A stretch of 64,000 nt of DNA from Marivirga salinae. GTDB taxonomy: Bacteria > Bacteroidota > Bacteroidia > Cytophagales > Cyclobacteriaceae. Below are positions 27,108 to 36,161 of this stretch, one piece after another (position 1 is the first letter of the stretch; each line of letters begins with the position of its first letter). The notes under the pieces were generated by a model that searched no databases, had not been told where the DNA came from, and worked only from the letters and a program-made list of their open reading frames with translations. The stretch is from NCBI RefSeq assembly GCF_030503855.1, contig NZ_CP129971.1:565501-629500 (forward strand), read 5' to 3'. The position numbers were made by a program, and so were the translations under genes.

Positions 27108-28270
27108 TTTAATATTTGATTATAAACTTGACTTACTTTTGCCATACCTCTTAATGATTTTCCCTTATTAATTATATTCGAAACTGAAAAATCAGTGAAC
27201 TTCTTAAAATAATTTGAATCTTTCTTTTCTTTAATAAAGCCTAATTCTTCCTCTTCTATCCAATGCATTTCATCCCCCAAATTTGGAGTTATTAATACAG
27301 GTAATCCACATGCCCAATATTCCCCTATTTTTACAGGACTTAAAAACTGGCTCACATGATTACTTTTGTATAGTGCAAAAGCGAAATCTGCAATGTTTAA
27401 GTAGTTGTTCACCTCATTATAAGGGACGAATTTGAAATGTATTCGGTTGGAAGGCAATCGATATTGTTGAATCATTTCATTCAACCAAGATGAATCCGTA
27501 TTTGTAAGAAGCAATAAATGAAAGTCTTTAATTTGGTTAAATGCTTCTTTAAAAATTTGAAAAGCTTCCTGCTTTAAATATAAGCCACCAAACTTGCCCG
27601 CATAAACTCCTACAGTTGCTTCATAGGGGATTTTTAGTTTTAATTTCATCTCCTCTCCCAAATTTTTATCCTTAAAAAAAATATTTTGGTCAACAGCACA
27701 AGGCACAACAAAAATCTTATCCTTTAAAATCCCTTCCACGATTAAACGACTTCGATAATTCTCTGCTACCGTGATTATAGCTTTGGAATATTTTTTTTGC
27801 TGTTTTTCCCAATACTTTTGAAATAGATATTTCAATCCATAACTTTTCCATTCTCCAGCAGCTTTCATATAATCAGCATGTGGTTCAAAAGATTCCACTA
27901 TAAATGGAATTTTATTTTCTTTAGTGGCTAAATAAGCCAATGAACCAGCCGGTGCTCCACGACTAATTATAAGATTTATATTATGCTTAAGACATAATTC
28001 CTTTATTAACTTCGGGAAATGGATGAAATCATAAATTTTATTCAAAAAATTAAAAGGAAGATTCTTAGAATACAAAGGACTATAATCTACACCCAAAAAT
28101 TTTATTTTATCAAGACTGTTTTTGGTAGGTTTTTCTCTTTGTGTATTAACAAAATGTAAATATTCAACATTTGGTATTTCCTTTAGAATTTTTAGATGTA
28201 GAAAAATAGTAGAATGGGTTAAGCCATCATCTAAATTCCAATAGCCAATAAAAAGAATTCTATTACTCAA
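27104..28270 (-). CDS. Glycosyltransferase, GT4-like
   Basis: A 388-residue GT-B fold glycosyltransferase: the N-terminal domain opens RILFIGYWN and has FIVESFEPHADY. The C-terminal nucleotide-sugar domain has VGVYAGKFG, HFKFVPYNEVNNYLNIADFAFALYKSN and LSPVKIGEYWACGLPVLIT. It transfers a sugar onto the growing lipid-linked polysaccharide on the cytoplasmic side. Start codon is TTG, and no ATG precedes the conserved N-terminal strand. It overlaps the giant cargo gene by 4 bases and follows the GT2 gene by 12. Confidence 0.85.
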   Translation of the reverse strand: MSNRILFIGYWNLDDGLTHSTIFLHLKILKEIPNVEYLHFVNTQREKPTKNSLDKIKFLGVDYSPLYSKNLPFNFLNKIYDFIHFPKLIKELCLKHNINLIISRGAPAGSLAYLATKENKIPFIVESFEPHADYMKAAGEWKSYGLKYLFQKYWEKQQKKYSKAIITVAENYRSRLIVEGILKDKIFVVPCAVDQNIFFKDKNLGEEMKLKLKIPYEATVGVYAGKFGGLYLKQEAFQIFKEAFNQIKDFHLLLLTNTDSSWLNEMIQQYRLPSNRIHFKFVPYNEVNNYLNIADFAFALYKSNHVSQFLSPVKIGEYWACGLPVLITPNLGDEMHWIEEEELGFIKEKKDSNYFKKFTDFSVSNIINKGKSLRGMAKVSQVYNQILN

Positions 28271-28282
28271 ATTAAAAAATTA

Positions 28283-29077
28283 TTAAAACCAGACCTTAAA
28301 TGCTTCTTGGATTGATTTTTTTCTAAGGTAAGCTAATGTCATAGCTCTTTTATATTTCCATCTAAATATCCTTAAATCAGACTTCCCTACTCCAGGCCAA
28401 CTCTTAATTTGAGATTCTATAAAACGATATCCCTTTTCAAGTGCTTTCAAATTTTTCATCGCAGAATTGGGATTGTTTCGATAATACAATATTGGTTCCT
28501 CTGTGAAAGAATAAGTGCCACTTTTCTTTGATAAATTCATATAGAAAAGGAGCTCTTCTCCATGTGTAAGACCTTCTACTAAATGATTTTCAGAAATTAA
28601 TTCACTTTTTATCATCCAAGTTGGCCCGAAAAAAGATTTCCCTGTTAGATGTATTAAGTCTGTAAATGGATTTCCAAAAAATGAAGGTGTCCAAATAGCC
28701 TCAATTATATTTAACTTTGAATCCATTTTAATTACTTTGCCATCTACAAAGGAGGTGTCAGGATTAGTTTTAAAAACTTTCATCCTATTTAATAAACTAT
28801 TTTTTGGCATCACGTCATCTGCATCCAAAAAACAGAAGTAAATTCCTTTAACTTCCTTTAGGCCTTTATTTCTTGCGGCACTTACACCTTTGTTTTTTTG
28901 TTCATAATATCTAATTCTAGAATCATTAAATGACTTTGCGATTTTTTTTGATTCATCTGTGCTGCCATCATTGATTAAAATTAGCTCCCAATCATGGTAT
29001 GTCTGATTAATTACAGATTCAATTGCCTCTGATAAAAATCTTGAAGCATTGTAAAATGGGGTGATAATGGAAATCAA
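28283..29077 (-). CDS. GT2 family glycosyltransferase
   Basis: A 264-residue GT-A fold enzyme: ISIITPFYNASRFL at the N-terminus, INDGSTDES for nucleotide binding, and FLDADDVMP containing the metal-binding DxD. The C-terminal region ends at KVWF. The start is TTG placed exactly where family members begin, 5 bases after the FkbM stop codon. Part of the polysaccharide cluster; sugar specificity not predictable. Confidence 0.9.
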   Translation of the reverse strand: MISIITPFYNASRFLSEAIESVINQTYHDWELILINDGSTDESKKIAKSFNDSRIRYYEQKNKGVSAARNKGLKEVKGIYFCFLDADDVMPKNSLLNRMKVFKTNPDTSFVDGKVIKMDSKLNIIEAIWTPSFFGNPFTDLIHLTGKSFFGPTWMIKSELISENHLVEGLTHGEELLFYMNLSKKSGTYSFTEEPILYYRNNPNSAMKNLKALEKGYRFIESQIKSWPGVGKSDLRIFRWKYKRAMTLAYLRKKSIQEAFKVWF

Positions 29078-29082
29078 TTGAT

Positions 29083-29931
29083 TTATTTTTTGGGAGAAAG
29101 CAAATAATTACATTTTGATAAATCGCTATGAATACCAAAATTTTTAATTTGAACTAAGTCACCATTTCCTTCATCTATTCGAAACAAAATGTAATTTATT
29201 TCTTTAATAAAGTTCTCAATCTCTTTTTGGCGATTAAGGCGCTCAATGTTTTCTTTTTTATAAACAGGTAAGACTTCAATGATTATATGAGGTTTATTTC
29301 TTAAAATTAATCCTTTTAACCCATCTAAAACTTCTAATTCCGCTCCCTCAACATCTATTTTAATTATTCCAATCTCTATTTTCTGAAAAATTGTGAGATC
29401 ACTTGGTTTTACGGTAATGATATCTATTTGATGGTATTTACCTTTTCGATAATTCTTGATAAAACTTGCAGATGAGTCAGAAGTAGATTGGTTATCCAAT
29501 AATAATTTTAGATGGTTTAATTCATTTGATAAAGCTACTGGTATAATGGTAGTATTCTTTAAATTATTCAGTTCTATTAAGTTTAAAAGATAATTTACAC
29601 AGTAAGGATTAGGCTCAAAACCAACATATTCTACGGTTGGTGAAACTTCCTTGATCTTAATAAGAGTTTGTCCAACATTTACACCAACATCCACAAAAGA
29701 CTTATTAACCAATTTATCTTTTAACCTGTAGAGTAAATTTGACATCCATGGCTCTGACTCTATCAATAAATCTTTTCCCATACCTTTCATTATCGGTATT
29801 TTACGAATGACCTTCCTTTTTTTTAAAATCAGTTTAAAATTAAAGGCATTTAGAAGCTTACGATTAGCCAGAAAATTAATAAATCTGTATTTAAGGGAGT
29901 AATTTCTCAATCTTTTCAATTTGCATGTCAT
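29083..29931 (-). CDS. FkbM family SAM-dependent methyltransferase
   Basis: An O-methyltransferase of the FkbM family, likely methylating a sugar hydroxyl in the polysaccharide. The SAM-binding motif is FVDVGVNVGQT, followed by YVGFEPNPYCVNYL and the family segment IIKIDVEGAELEVLDGL, then PHIIIEVLP. I prefer the ATG at 29931 to the upstream TTG at 29949; even so it overlaps the preceding glycosyltransferase by 41 bases, so the N-terminal 50 residues, which are basic and weakly conserved, are uncertain. Confidence 0.85.
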   Translation of the reverse strand: MTCKLKRLRNYSLKYRFINFLANRKLLNAFNFKLILKKRKVIRKIPIMKGMGKDLLIESEPWMSNLLYRLKDKLVNKSFVDVGVNVGQTLIKIKEVSPTVEYVGFEPNPYCVNYLLNLIELNNLKNTTIIPVALSNELNHLKLLLDNQSTSDSSASFIKNYRKGKYHQIDIITVKPSDLTIFQKIEIGIIKIDVEGAELEVLDGLKGLILRNKPHIIIEVLPVYKKENIERLNRQKEIENFIKEINYILFRIDEGNGDLVQIKNFGIHSDLSKCNYLLSPKK

Positions 29932-30967
29932 AAGTAAATTTAGAAGCAAAATTTTGTCTCTTTAATATCTTATCAGAGGAATTCCACTCTTCCAAATTTT
30001 CTACAACTAAATTAAATTTTCTTAAAAATTCATTCTGATTTTTAGTCATCAAAATAATTCCTTCTTTAAATTGCTGTTCATATTCTGAAATCCAAGTGCT
30101 AATTATCATTTTCCCTGATGAAAAGTATTCCATCATTTTATGAGGGGTTGCATAATTGGTCGCATATGTTTCATCATATATACTTAACAAAATATCTGAT
30201 TTCTTAAGGTAAGAGGGTATTTTATCAGCTGAAATTTTTCCTGTTAAAAATACATTTGACTTTTCTAATACATTACTTTTTACTGTATTAGAATTTGTAT
30301 TTTTTCCACCACCTATTAAGATAAAATCTACAAATGGATGTGTTAAAACTATCTGAAGTAATAATTCCCAATCAATATGAGGCATGGATAAATTCCCCAT
30401 ATAGATTGCTTTAATTCTATTTTTCCCTGCTAAATCTATTTCATCAAACTTATTACCGAAAATTTGAACACCATGAGGGATTAAAATTGTATTTGAATTA
30501 TGTTTCCTTAACCGGTTTACAATTTTTTGATTTACTCCTATGCATAAATCAGCAGTTCTTGCTGCAATTTTTGTATTGAAGTCCTGATTTAAATCTACAA
30601 TATGTGAAATACAAAACACATTCTTTGACAATGACGAAAAATCAAAAAAAACAGAATTGTCAAATGACCAAATAATATCGAAATTGGCTTTAAGTTGGTT
30701 TTGTAGGTATTTGATTTTTTTTCTAATAATAATTTTCTGCAAAAAGGAAGGTAAAAATCTGAGTCCTTTTAAAAATCCTCTATACTGAATAGAATAAACA
30801 TTATCAAATTCTGTTTCTTCATAACCAAATTTTCCAGATGGTGGATTAAGAAAAAATACTCTATTGCTTTTTTTAGCTAAGTGAACAGCATAATGATGCT
30901 TCGAAACAAAAATATGCTCCCACGACTCTGGAGAGATAATTAAAATATTTTTATTTCCAAAATCCAA
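29891..30967 (-). CDS. Glycosyltransferase, GT-B fold
   Basis: A 358-residue GT-B glycosyltransferase. It begins NILIISPESWEHIFVSKHHY, a feature of GT4-like enzymes, with IPHGVQ in the middle and a C-terminal donor domain containing AIYMGNLSMPHIDWELL, VFLTGKISADKIPSYLKKSDILLSIY and TPHKMMEYFSSGKMIIST. The start is TTG, two bases after the stop of the GT61 gene; the first internal ATG lies far downstream. It overlaps the FkbM gene at its 3' end. Confidence 0.82.
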   Translation of the reverse strand: MDFGNKNILIISPESWEHIFVSKHHYAVHLAKKSNRVFFLNPPSGKFGYEETEFDNVYSIQYRGFLKGLRFLPSFLQKIIIRKKIKYLQNQLKANFDIIWSFDNSVFFDFSSLSKNVFCISHIVDLNQDFNTKIAARTADLCIGVNQKIVNRLRKHNSNTILIPHGVQIFGNKFDEIDLAGKNRIKAIYMGNLSMPHIDWELLLQIVLTHPFVDFILIGGGKNTNSNTVKSNVLEKSNVFLTGKISADKIPSYLKKSDILLSIYDETYATNYATPHKMMEYFSSGKMIISTWISEYEQQFKEGIILMTKNQNEFLRKFNLVVENLEEWNSSDKILKRQNFASKFTYDMQIEKIEKLLP

Positions 30968-30969
30968 TC

Positions 30970-32109
30970 CTATAATTGTTCCTTTAAATGAAATAATATA
31001 ACTTTTTCTAATTCCTTTACATTTACTTTAATATTTTGTGCTTCATCTGCTTCATCTACTTCAATTAAAATATGAAAATTTTCATTTAACTGGCCAAGTT
31101 GATGTGTTTGATACAGAGTTTGAACCATCCTATTAAAAGGGAAAAGCTCTATTATTTTGCAATTATCAGCGTAAATTAGGTTTGTGAAGCCTGCTCCATG
31201 GGCTCCAACTATAAATTCTGAAGTGGCAATTATTTTTATCTGATTCGCAACGGTAAATTTGCCCAAAACAATAGTTTCAAACCCATGGTTCTTTAACATT
31301 GAAATGACCTCTTGTTCGTTCTTAACGATTCTAGTACCAGCATCAAATTGAGAAATGTAAACTCTTCTTCTTGGGAAGTTTTGCGAATTTATCTCAAGAT
31401 TCTCAAACAAGAGTTCCTTCATTTTACCTAAATAAAGTTTACTATAAACATGATATGCCCATAGATTATTTATTTTGCTTCTTCCAAATTTATTATTAAC
31501 TATAAATAATTTAGAAACAAGTAGATTTTGTTTTGCAAAAAATATATCGACTTCCTTTACTCCACACAAAAGTAGGTAGGGTACTGTAAATGGTTTCTTG
31601 TTATTAACTAGTAGCTTTATATCAGGATAAGTTTTCTTCAATTCAAAAAAATCTATTACTCGAGGTAAAGAGTCTATTAAAAAGTGAAAAAAATTGTAGG
31701 TCATATTACCTGACAAATGAAAGAAAACCCCAGGTGTTTCCTTGTATTTTATACCAAATAAAAAAGGAGCTAAATGTTTAAATACACTTGATTTTCGCAG
31801 ATAACCAAGTGAATCCAAAATGGTGCTTAAAACCACTTTATTGTTTTTTAAAACTATTCCTGTTTCAGGTATATATCTTACTTTTTTTAAAAAAATCACC
31901 CCATGCTCTATTTCAGTATAATTTAAAAGAAACTTAAAAAAGTATTTATTTAAATTGGGTGATATTAGTTTATCATATTTTGGGCTAAACGAAACTGTCT
32001 CTTTAAATGACAATAATGTTCTAAGAAATAAGGGTTTTTTATAAATAAAAAAATTAAGAGTCGTTATGCGACATAAAACATCTGAAAATGCTTTTTTTAT
32101 TTTATTCAT
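30970..32109 (-). CDS. GT61 (DUF563) family glycosyltransferase
   Basis: A protein of the GT61 family: central HLSGNMTYNFFHFLIDSLPR and C-terminal FIVGAHGAGFTNLIYADNCKIIELFPFN. These correspond to the DUF563 signature GxHGAxxxN...ExFP. Some bacterial members are annotated as capsular polysaccharide biosynthesis proteins. The ATG start gives 379 residues; an in-frame TTG 33 bases upstream would add 11. It lies in tandem with glycosyltransferases on both sides, 2 bases before the next gene. Confidence 0.85.
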   Translation of the reverse strand: MNKIKKAFSDVLCRITTLNFFIYKKPLFLRTLLSFKETVSFSPKYDKLISPNLNKYFFKFLLNYTEIEHGVIFLKKVRYIPETGIVLKNNKVVLSTILDSLGYLRKSSVFKHLAPFLFGIKYKETPGVFFHLSGNMTYNFFHFLIDSLPRVIDFFELKKTYPDIKLLVNNKKPFTVPYLLLCGVKEVDIFFAKQNLLVSKLFIVNNKFGRSKINNLWAYHVYSKLYLGKMKELLFENLEINSQNFPRRRVYISQFDAGTRIVKNEQEVISMLKNHGFETIVLGKFTVANQIKIIATSEFIVGAHGAGFTNLIYADNCKIIELFPFNRMVQTLYQTHQLGQLNENFHILIEVDEADEAQNIKVNVKELEKVILFHLKEQL

Positions 32110-32187
32110 GAAGTTTAGGAACTTTATTAGTGTACTGTGCAAGTATGTTTCTTAAATAGAGTCTTCTTAAATACGCTAAGTTTAACT

Positions 32188-33288
32188 TCATTTTCTAAAT
32201 TCCTCACTAATATGCATAAGTATTTTATAATATTGCAAGCCTATTTTCTTTCTACCAAAACTATTAATATATTTGGAGCTTTTAGGTGGGGAAACAGAAG
32301 TTCTTTGTAATGCCTCCATCCAATCTTCTTTCTTCCATTGATCCAAAAGTTGACCATTACTACCAATGACCTCTGGTAATCCTCCAATATTCGGAGCAAT
32401 AACAAAAGCGCCACAACTTACTGCTTCTGCACAAACTACTGAAAATGTTTCATAATCAGATGGATGCAAAAAAGCTTTACACTTTTTCATATGGTATGCT
32501 ATTTCGTGCGATGTTAATTCTTCTAACAGTATAATTTTATTTTCTGCTTTATTTTCAATCACAAAGTTTTTCATTTTGTTCCACAACACGCCATAACCAC
32601 CTATTTTTAATTGGTAAGTATCTGATATCGATGAACTTAAAAAAGCATCCATAACCACTAAAGGATTTTTGGGAGGTTTCCACTGACTGACAGCAAAGAA
32701 GTAATTCTCTTTTTTGAAATTTTTATCAGGATAGAAAATTTTTTCATCTACAATATTATGCACAACGTATGTAGGGAAATTACTCTGGGCAAATTGCTTA
32801 ATATCATTTGACAAAGCATTACTGACACTTATAACAGGAATATTCTGCTGGAAAATTCTTCTTATTCGAGGTAGTTTTTTTTTTGTCCCAAAATTAAAAT
32901 GGTATGCACTCCAATGCTCTGTAATTACCACTGGTTTTTTCACCCATCTTTGAATCCAATGCCAAAACGTGAGCATTGGGTAGGCCACATGAAAGTTGAT
33001 AATGTCATATTTTTTGTGTGTTCGTTTCACTATAAAGATATAAAAAACAAATAAAAAATATGTCAACTCCTTTATTAGCCAACTTCCAAAGGGCAATTTT
33101 ATAATTGTCTGACATAGACTATTTGACTTCTTTTTGATTACCTCAAAGCCATTTTCACCTAAAATTTCAAAATGGATAACGAAATTTTCACACCTATTAT
33201 CTAATGATTTGATATGTTTCTGAATCCATAACGCTTCATATTCATTAATGTGATTAGGATACCAATTTGTGATATGGAGTATTTTCAA
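32188..33288 (-). CDS. GT4 family glycosyltransferase
   Basis: A GT-B glycosyltransferase: KILHITNWYPNHINEYEALW at the N-terminus, VVITEHWSAYHFN, ISVSNALSNDIKQF, FAVSQWKPPKNPLVVMDAF, and the GT4 donor motif HPSDYETFSVVCAEAVSCGAFVIAPNIGGLPEVI with the conserved E7E-type glutamates. No ATG precedes the conserved start; I place it at the TTG encoding the residue before KILHITNWYP, where homologues usually have Met. A second TTG at 33348 would add 20 non-conserved residues. Confidence 0.88.
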   Translation of the reverse strand: MKILHITNWYPNHINEYEALWIQKHIKSLDNRCENFVIHFEILGENGFEVIKKKSNSLCQTIIKLPFGSWLIKELTYFLFVFYIFIVKRTHKKYDIINFHVAYPMLTFWHWIQRWVKKPVVITEHWSAYHFNFGTKKKLPRIRRIFQQNIPVISVSNALSNDIKQFAQSNFPTYVVHNIVDEKIFYPDKNFKKENYFFAVSQWKPPKNPLVVMDAFLSSSISDTYQLKIGGYGVLWNKMKNFVIENKAENKIILLEELTSHEIAYHMKKCKAFLHPSDYETFSVVCAEAVSCGAFVIAPNIGGLPEVIGSNGQLLDQWKKEDWMEALQRTSVSPPKSSKYINSFGRKKIGLQYYKILMHISEEFRK

Positions 33289-33362
33289 AAAATTATAAAA
33301 TATAAATGACTGGTCAAAACTTTTTGTGTTTAACGTCAATGATGGCAATTCGATTATTTTGT

Positions 33363-34295
33363 TTATTCAGTTCCCTTTGTTTTTCGCAATAGCCAAAATA
33401 AATCTCGAAATGAAATATATAAAAGAGGCAACTCAAAAAGTAACAAAAAAAAGCGCCACAACTTGATTATAAAAACTTTCTCTTGTTGAAATTTATTCAG
33501 ATTATACTGAGCTTTTAGAATGTTGATCGCTTTATCAAAATTATGAGTATATTTATTTTCAAAAAAGCTATCACTTTTTAAATAAATTTCCTTTAGGTGT
33601 TTGTAATAATTATAGCTGAAAGGTCTATTGGTAACACTTTTTTCATGTTTTCTATATGCACAGGTTACATGGTTTAAGTAATAAACAGATCCTTTATCGC
33701 CTAGCATTATTGTAAATATAAAGTCTCCTGCTAAAACATTTCTGTACCACTGAGGAAAGTCAAAACTATATCTCTTCGATAGAATAGTTCCAATATGTAT
33801 CTTTCTAATTTTAGCTTCTATTATTTCTTTTAGTGGAATTATTTGTGATTTATCTAAGCCTCTGTAGTCTGAGAATTTGACTAGGTCTCTACCATTTCGG
33901 TCAACCTTAATTACATCAGTGAAGCAAAATGATAAAAGTGGGTTGTCAATTAAAATGCTTATTTGCTTGTCCAGTTTCAAAGGATCAGTCCAATAATCAT
34001 CACCTTCTAAATAGGCTATATACACTCCAGAACATCTACGATAAGTATCTATGAAATTATTCATCATACCTATATTTTCCTTGTGATGAATAGGTTTTAT
34101 AACTTGAGGATGTATTTTTCTATATTTTTCTATTATTTCTTTTGTGCCGTCAGTTGATGCATCATTTCCGATTACAATTTCTAGTTCAAAATTACCTTTT
34201 TGATTAATAATACTTTGCAGTGCTTCAGCAATATAATTTTCTTGATTATAAGTAATTAAAGAGACACTTAGTAAAGGTTTTTTAATTGAATTCAT
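33363..34295 (-). CDS. GT2 family glycosyltransferase
   Basis: A 310-residue GT-A enzyme: LLSVSLITYNQENYIAEALQSI, IGNDASTDGTKEIIEKY, and YLEGDDYWTDPLK, in which the DD pair binds the metal. This EGDDYW form is common in GT2 enzymes of surface polysaccharide loci. Hydrophobic C-terminus (about residues 280-300) suggests membrane association. The ATG overlaps the stop of the acyltransferase gene in ATGA. Confidence 0.9.
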   Translation of the reverse strand: MNSIKKPLLSVSLITYNQENYIAEALQSIINQKGNFELEIVIGNDASTDGTKEIIEKYRKIHPQVIKPIHHKENIGMMNNFIDTYRRCSGVYIAYLEGDDYWTDPLKLDKQISILIDNPLLSFCFTDVIKVDRNGRDLVKFSDYRGLDKSQIIPLKEIIEAKIRKIHIGTILSKRYSFDFPQWYRNVLAGDFIFTIMLGDKGSVYYLNHVTCAYRKHEKSVTNRPFSYNYYKHLKEIYLKSDSFFENKYTHNFDKAINILKAQYNLNKFQQEKVFIIKLWRFFLLLFELPLLYISFRDLFWLLRKTKGTE

Positions 34296-34924
34296 ATGTC
34301 TCTTATTATTTTCGCAGGAACTCCCACCACTAATTTATTATCAGGGATATTTTCTCTGACCACACTTCCAGCACCAATAACACAATTATTTCCTATTCTA
34401 ATATTTGGTAGAATTACCGCTCCACTTCCGATAGCGGTATTATTACCAATTCTTACATTACCTGAGATATGTACTCCAGGAGAACATTCAACAAAATCTC
34501 CAATTTTTGAATCATGACCTACAGTACAGTTAAGATTAATTAATACACCTTTCCCTATTTTAATGTCTGAGGTAATAACAGAGCCGCACATTATACAAAC
34601 ACCTTGATTAATTTCAACACCAAAAATGCCTACAACAGCTTTTGGAGAAATAACGGTTTTTAGCTTCCCCCCTAAAAATTCAAATTTATCAGTCATTTTT
34701 CTCCTAAGCTGAGGTGATCCTAACCCAAGAGCAAAATATGGGTTTTCGGCCAAGATGTGTTTCGTTTCTTCAATTGATTTAATAATAGGAAATTTCCCAA
34801 ATAAATTATCCCCAAGATCTTTAGAAATGTCATCAAAAAAGAAGATGTCTTTTTCATTATTTGATTTCTTCATCAATACAGTTAAAAGTTCCTTTGAAAA
34901 TCCTTTTGCACCAATAATGATCAT
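34292..34924 (-). CDS. Hexapeptide-repeat sugar N-acyltransferase, PglD/VioB/NeuD-like
   Basis: A 210-residue left-handed beta-helix acetyltransferase. The N-terminal Rossmann-like part opens IIIGAKGFSKELL; hexapeptide repeats run from about 95 to 200 (VGHDSKIGDFVECSPGVHIS, IGNNTAIGSGAVI, IGNNCVIGAGSVV) and include the catalytic histidine in GHDSKIG. It ends VGVPAKIIRDI. It follows a DegT aminotransferase with a 4-base overlap, so it most likely acetylates the amino group that enzyme installs on a nucleotide sugar. Confidence 0.9.
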   Translation of the reverse strand: MIIIGAKGFSKELLTVLMKKSNNEKDIFFFDDISKDLGDNLFGKFPIIKSIEETKHILAENPYFALGLGSPQLRRKMTDKFEFLGGKLKTVISPKAVVGIFGVEINQGVCIMCGSVITSDIKIGKGVLINLNCTVGHDSKIGDFVECSPGVHISGNVRIGNNTAIGSGAVILPNIRIGNNCVIGAGSVVRENIPDNKLVVGVPAKIIRDI

Positions 34925-36003
34925 CCCTTGAAAAAGTTATTTATAATAAATATCACCTTATCTAATTCTTCTTGAGTGATATCGTGAAATAATGGCAAGC
35001 ATAAGACGCTCTTTGAAATAATATCTGAAATAGGGCAGGCCTGTTGATTATCTAGATAATGCAAGCTTGTCAACGATGGATAGAAATAACGCCTTGGAAA
35101 AATTTTATTAGACTCTAAAATAGCTTTTAACTCTAATGTCTCACTTTCGCCGGATAAAATTATTGGATAATAAGAATAATTGTTATTAGCATTTTTATTA
35201 TAAGTTGGTTTTTTAATAAATTCCCATGCTAATTTATCATCGTAATATAAAAAGGCTCTCTTCCTTCCATTAATAATTTCAGAAAAATTATCCAATACGC
35301 AGTGACCCATTGCGGCATGAAATTCTGACTGTTTACCGTTTATACCGATTCCATCAAATTCCTCATATCCTTTATGGCCAAAATTTCTTAATTGCTTGAT
35401 ACGATAAGCATGGTCATGTGAGTTCGTAATCAGGGCCCCCCCTTCAATTGAGTGAAAAATCTTTGTTGAATGGAAACTTATTGCAGATATGTCACCAAAG
35501 TTAAGAATTGATTCGTTTTTATATTTGACATCAAAACAGTGAGCGGCATCATAAATAACTTTTAAGTTGTACTTTTTTGCTATTGAATCTATTCCTTCTA
35601 CTTCACAAGGGTTTCCATAAACGTGAGTAGCCAAAATTGCGGTGGTTTTACTAGTTATTAATGTTTCAATTTTCCTATGATCGATATTTAATGTTTCGCT
35701 ATCAATATCGCAAAATACCGGTTCACAATTTTGCCATACCAAACTTGATACAGTTGCCACATAGGAAAAAGGAGTGGTAATGACTTCATTTTTTAAATCA
35801 AGAGCTTTAATGGCTAACTGTAGAGCCATTGTTCCATTATTTACACATAATAAATTCTTACTACCTAATTTATTACTTAGCCTGTTTTCTAAATCAATCA
35901 ATAAACTTCCATTATTAGTTAGCCAATTACTATCCCAAATCTTTTTGAGGTAATTGTTATACTCTGCTCTATCAGGAAGAAATGTCTTTGAAACATTTAT
36001 CAT
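34921..36003 (-). CDS. DegT/DnrJ/EryC1/StrS aminotransferase, possibly VioA-like
   Basis: A 360-residue PLP-dependent sugar aminotransferase. The cofactor lysine is K181 in SFHSTKIFHSIEGGA, the aspartate is in YDAAHCF (151-157), and the N-terminal segment KTFLPDRAEYNNYLKKIW..NWLTNNG resembles VioA-type enzymes that make dTDP-4-amino-4,6-dideoxyglucose. Coupled with the downstream acyltransferase this suggests an N-acetylated 4-amino-dideoxy sugar. No 4,6-dehydratase or thymidylyltransferase is in the window; these would be elsewhere in the genome. The substrate assignment is inference. Confidence 0.9.
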   Translation of the reverse strand: MINVSKTFLPDRAEYNNYLKKIWDSNWLTNNGSLLIDLENRLSNKLGSKNLLCVNNGTMALQLAIKALDLKNEVITTPFSYVATVSSLVWQNCEPVFCDIDSETLNIDHRKIETLITSKTTAILATHVYGNPCEVEGIDSIAKKYNLKVIYDAAHCFDVKYKNESILNFGDISAISFHSTKIFHSIEGGALITNSHDHAYRIKQLRNFGHKGYEEFDGIGINGKQSEFHAAMGHCVLDNFSEIINGRKRAFLYYDDKLAWEFIKKPTYNKNANNNYSYYPIILSGESETLELKAILESNKIFPRRYFYPSLTSLHYLDNQQACPISDIISKSVLCLPLFHDITQEELDKVIFIINNFFKG

Positions 36004-36161
36004 ATCTTTATTTTATATTCAATTTGTTTTGAGGTCATTTTTTATAATATAATTCAATTTTTTATAGTGGATGATAATATTCTTATGAGTATATGAATCA
36101 ACAAACAATTACAAAGAGATATCCTGATAACTGCAAACCACATATAATTCAAAAAAAAGAA

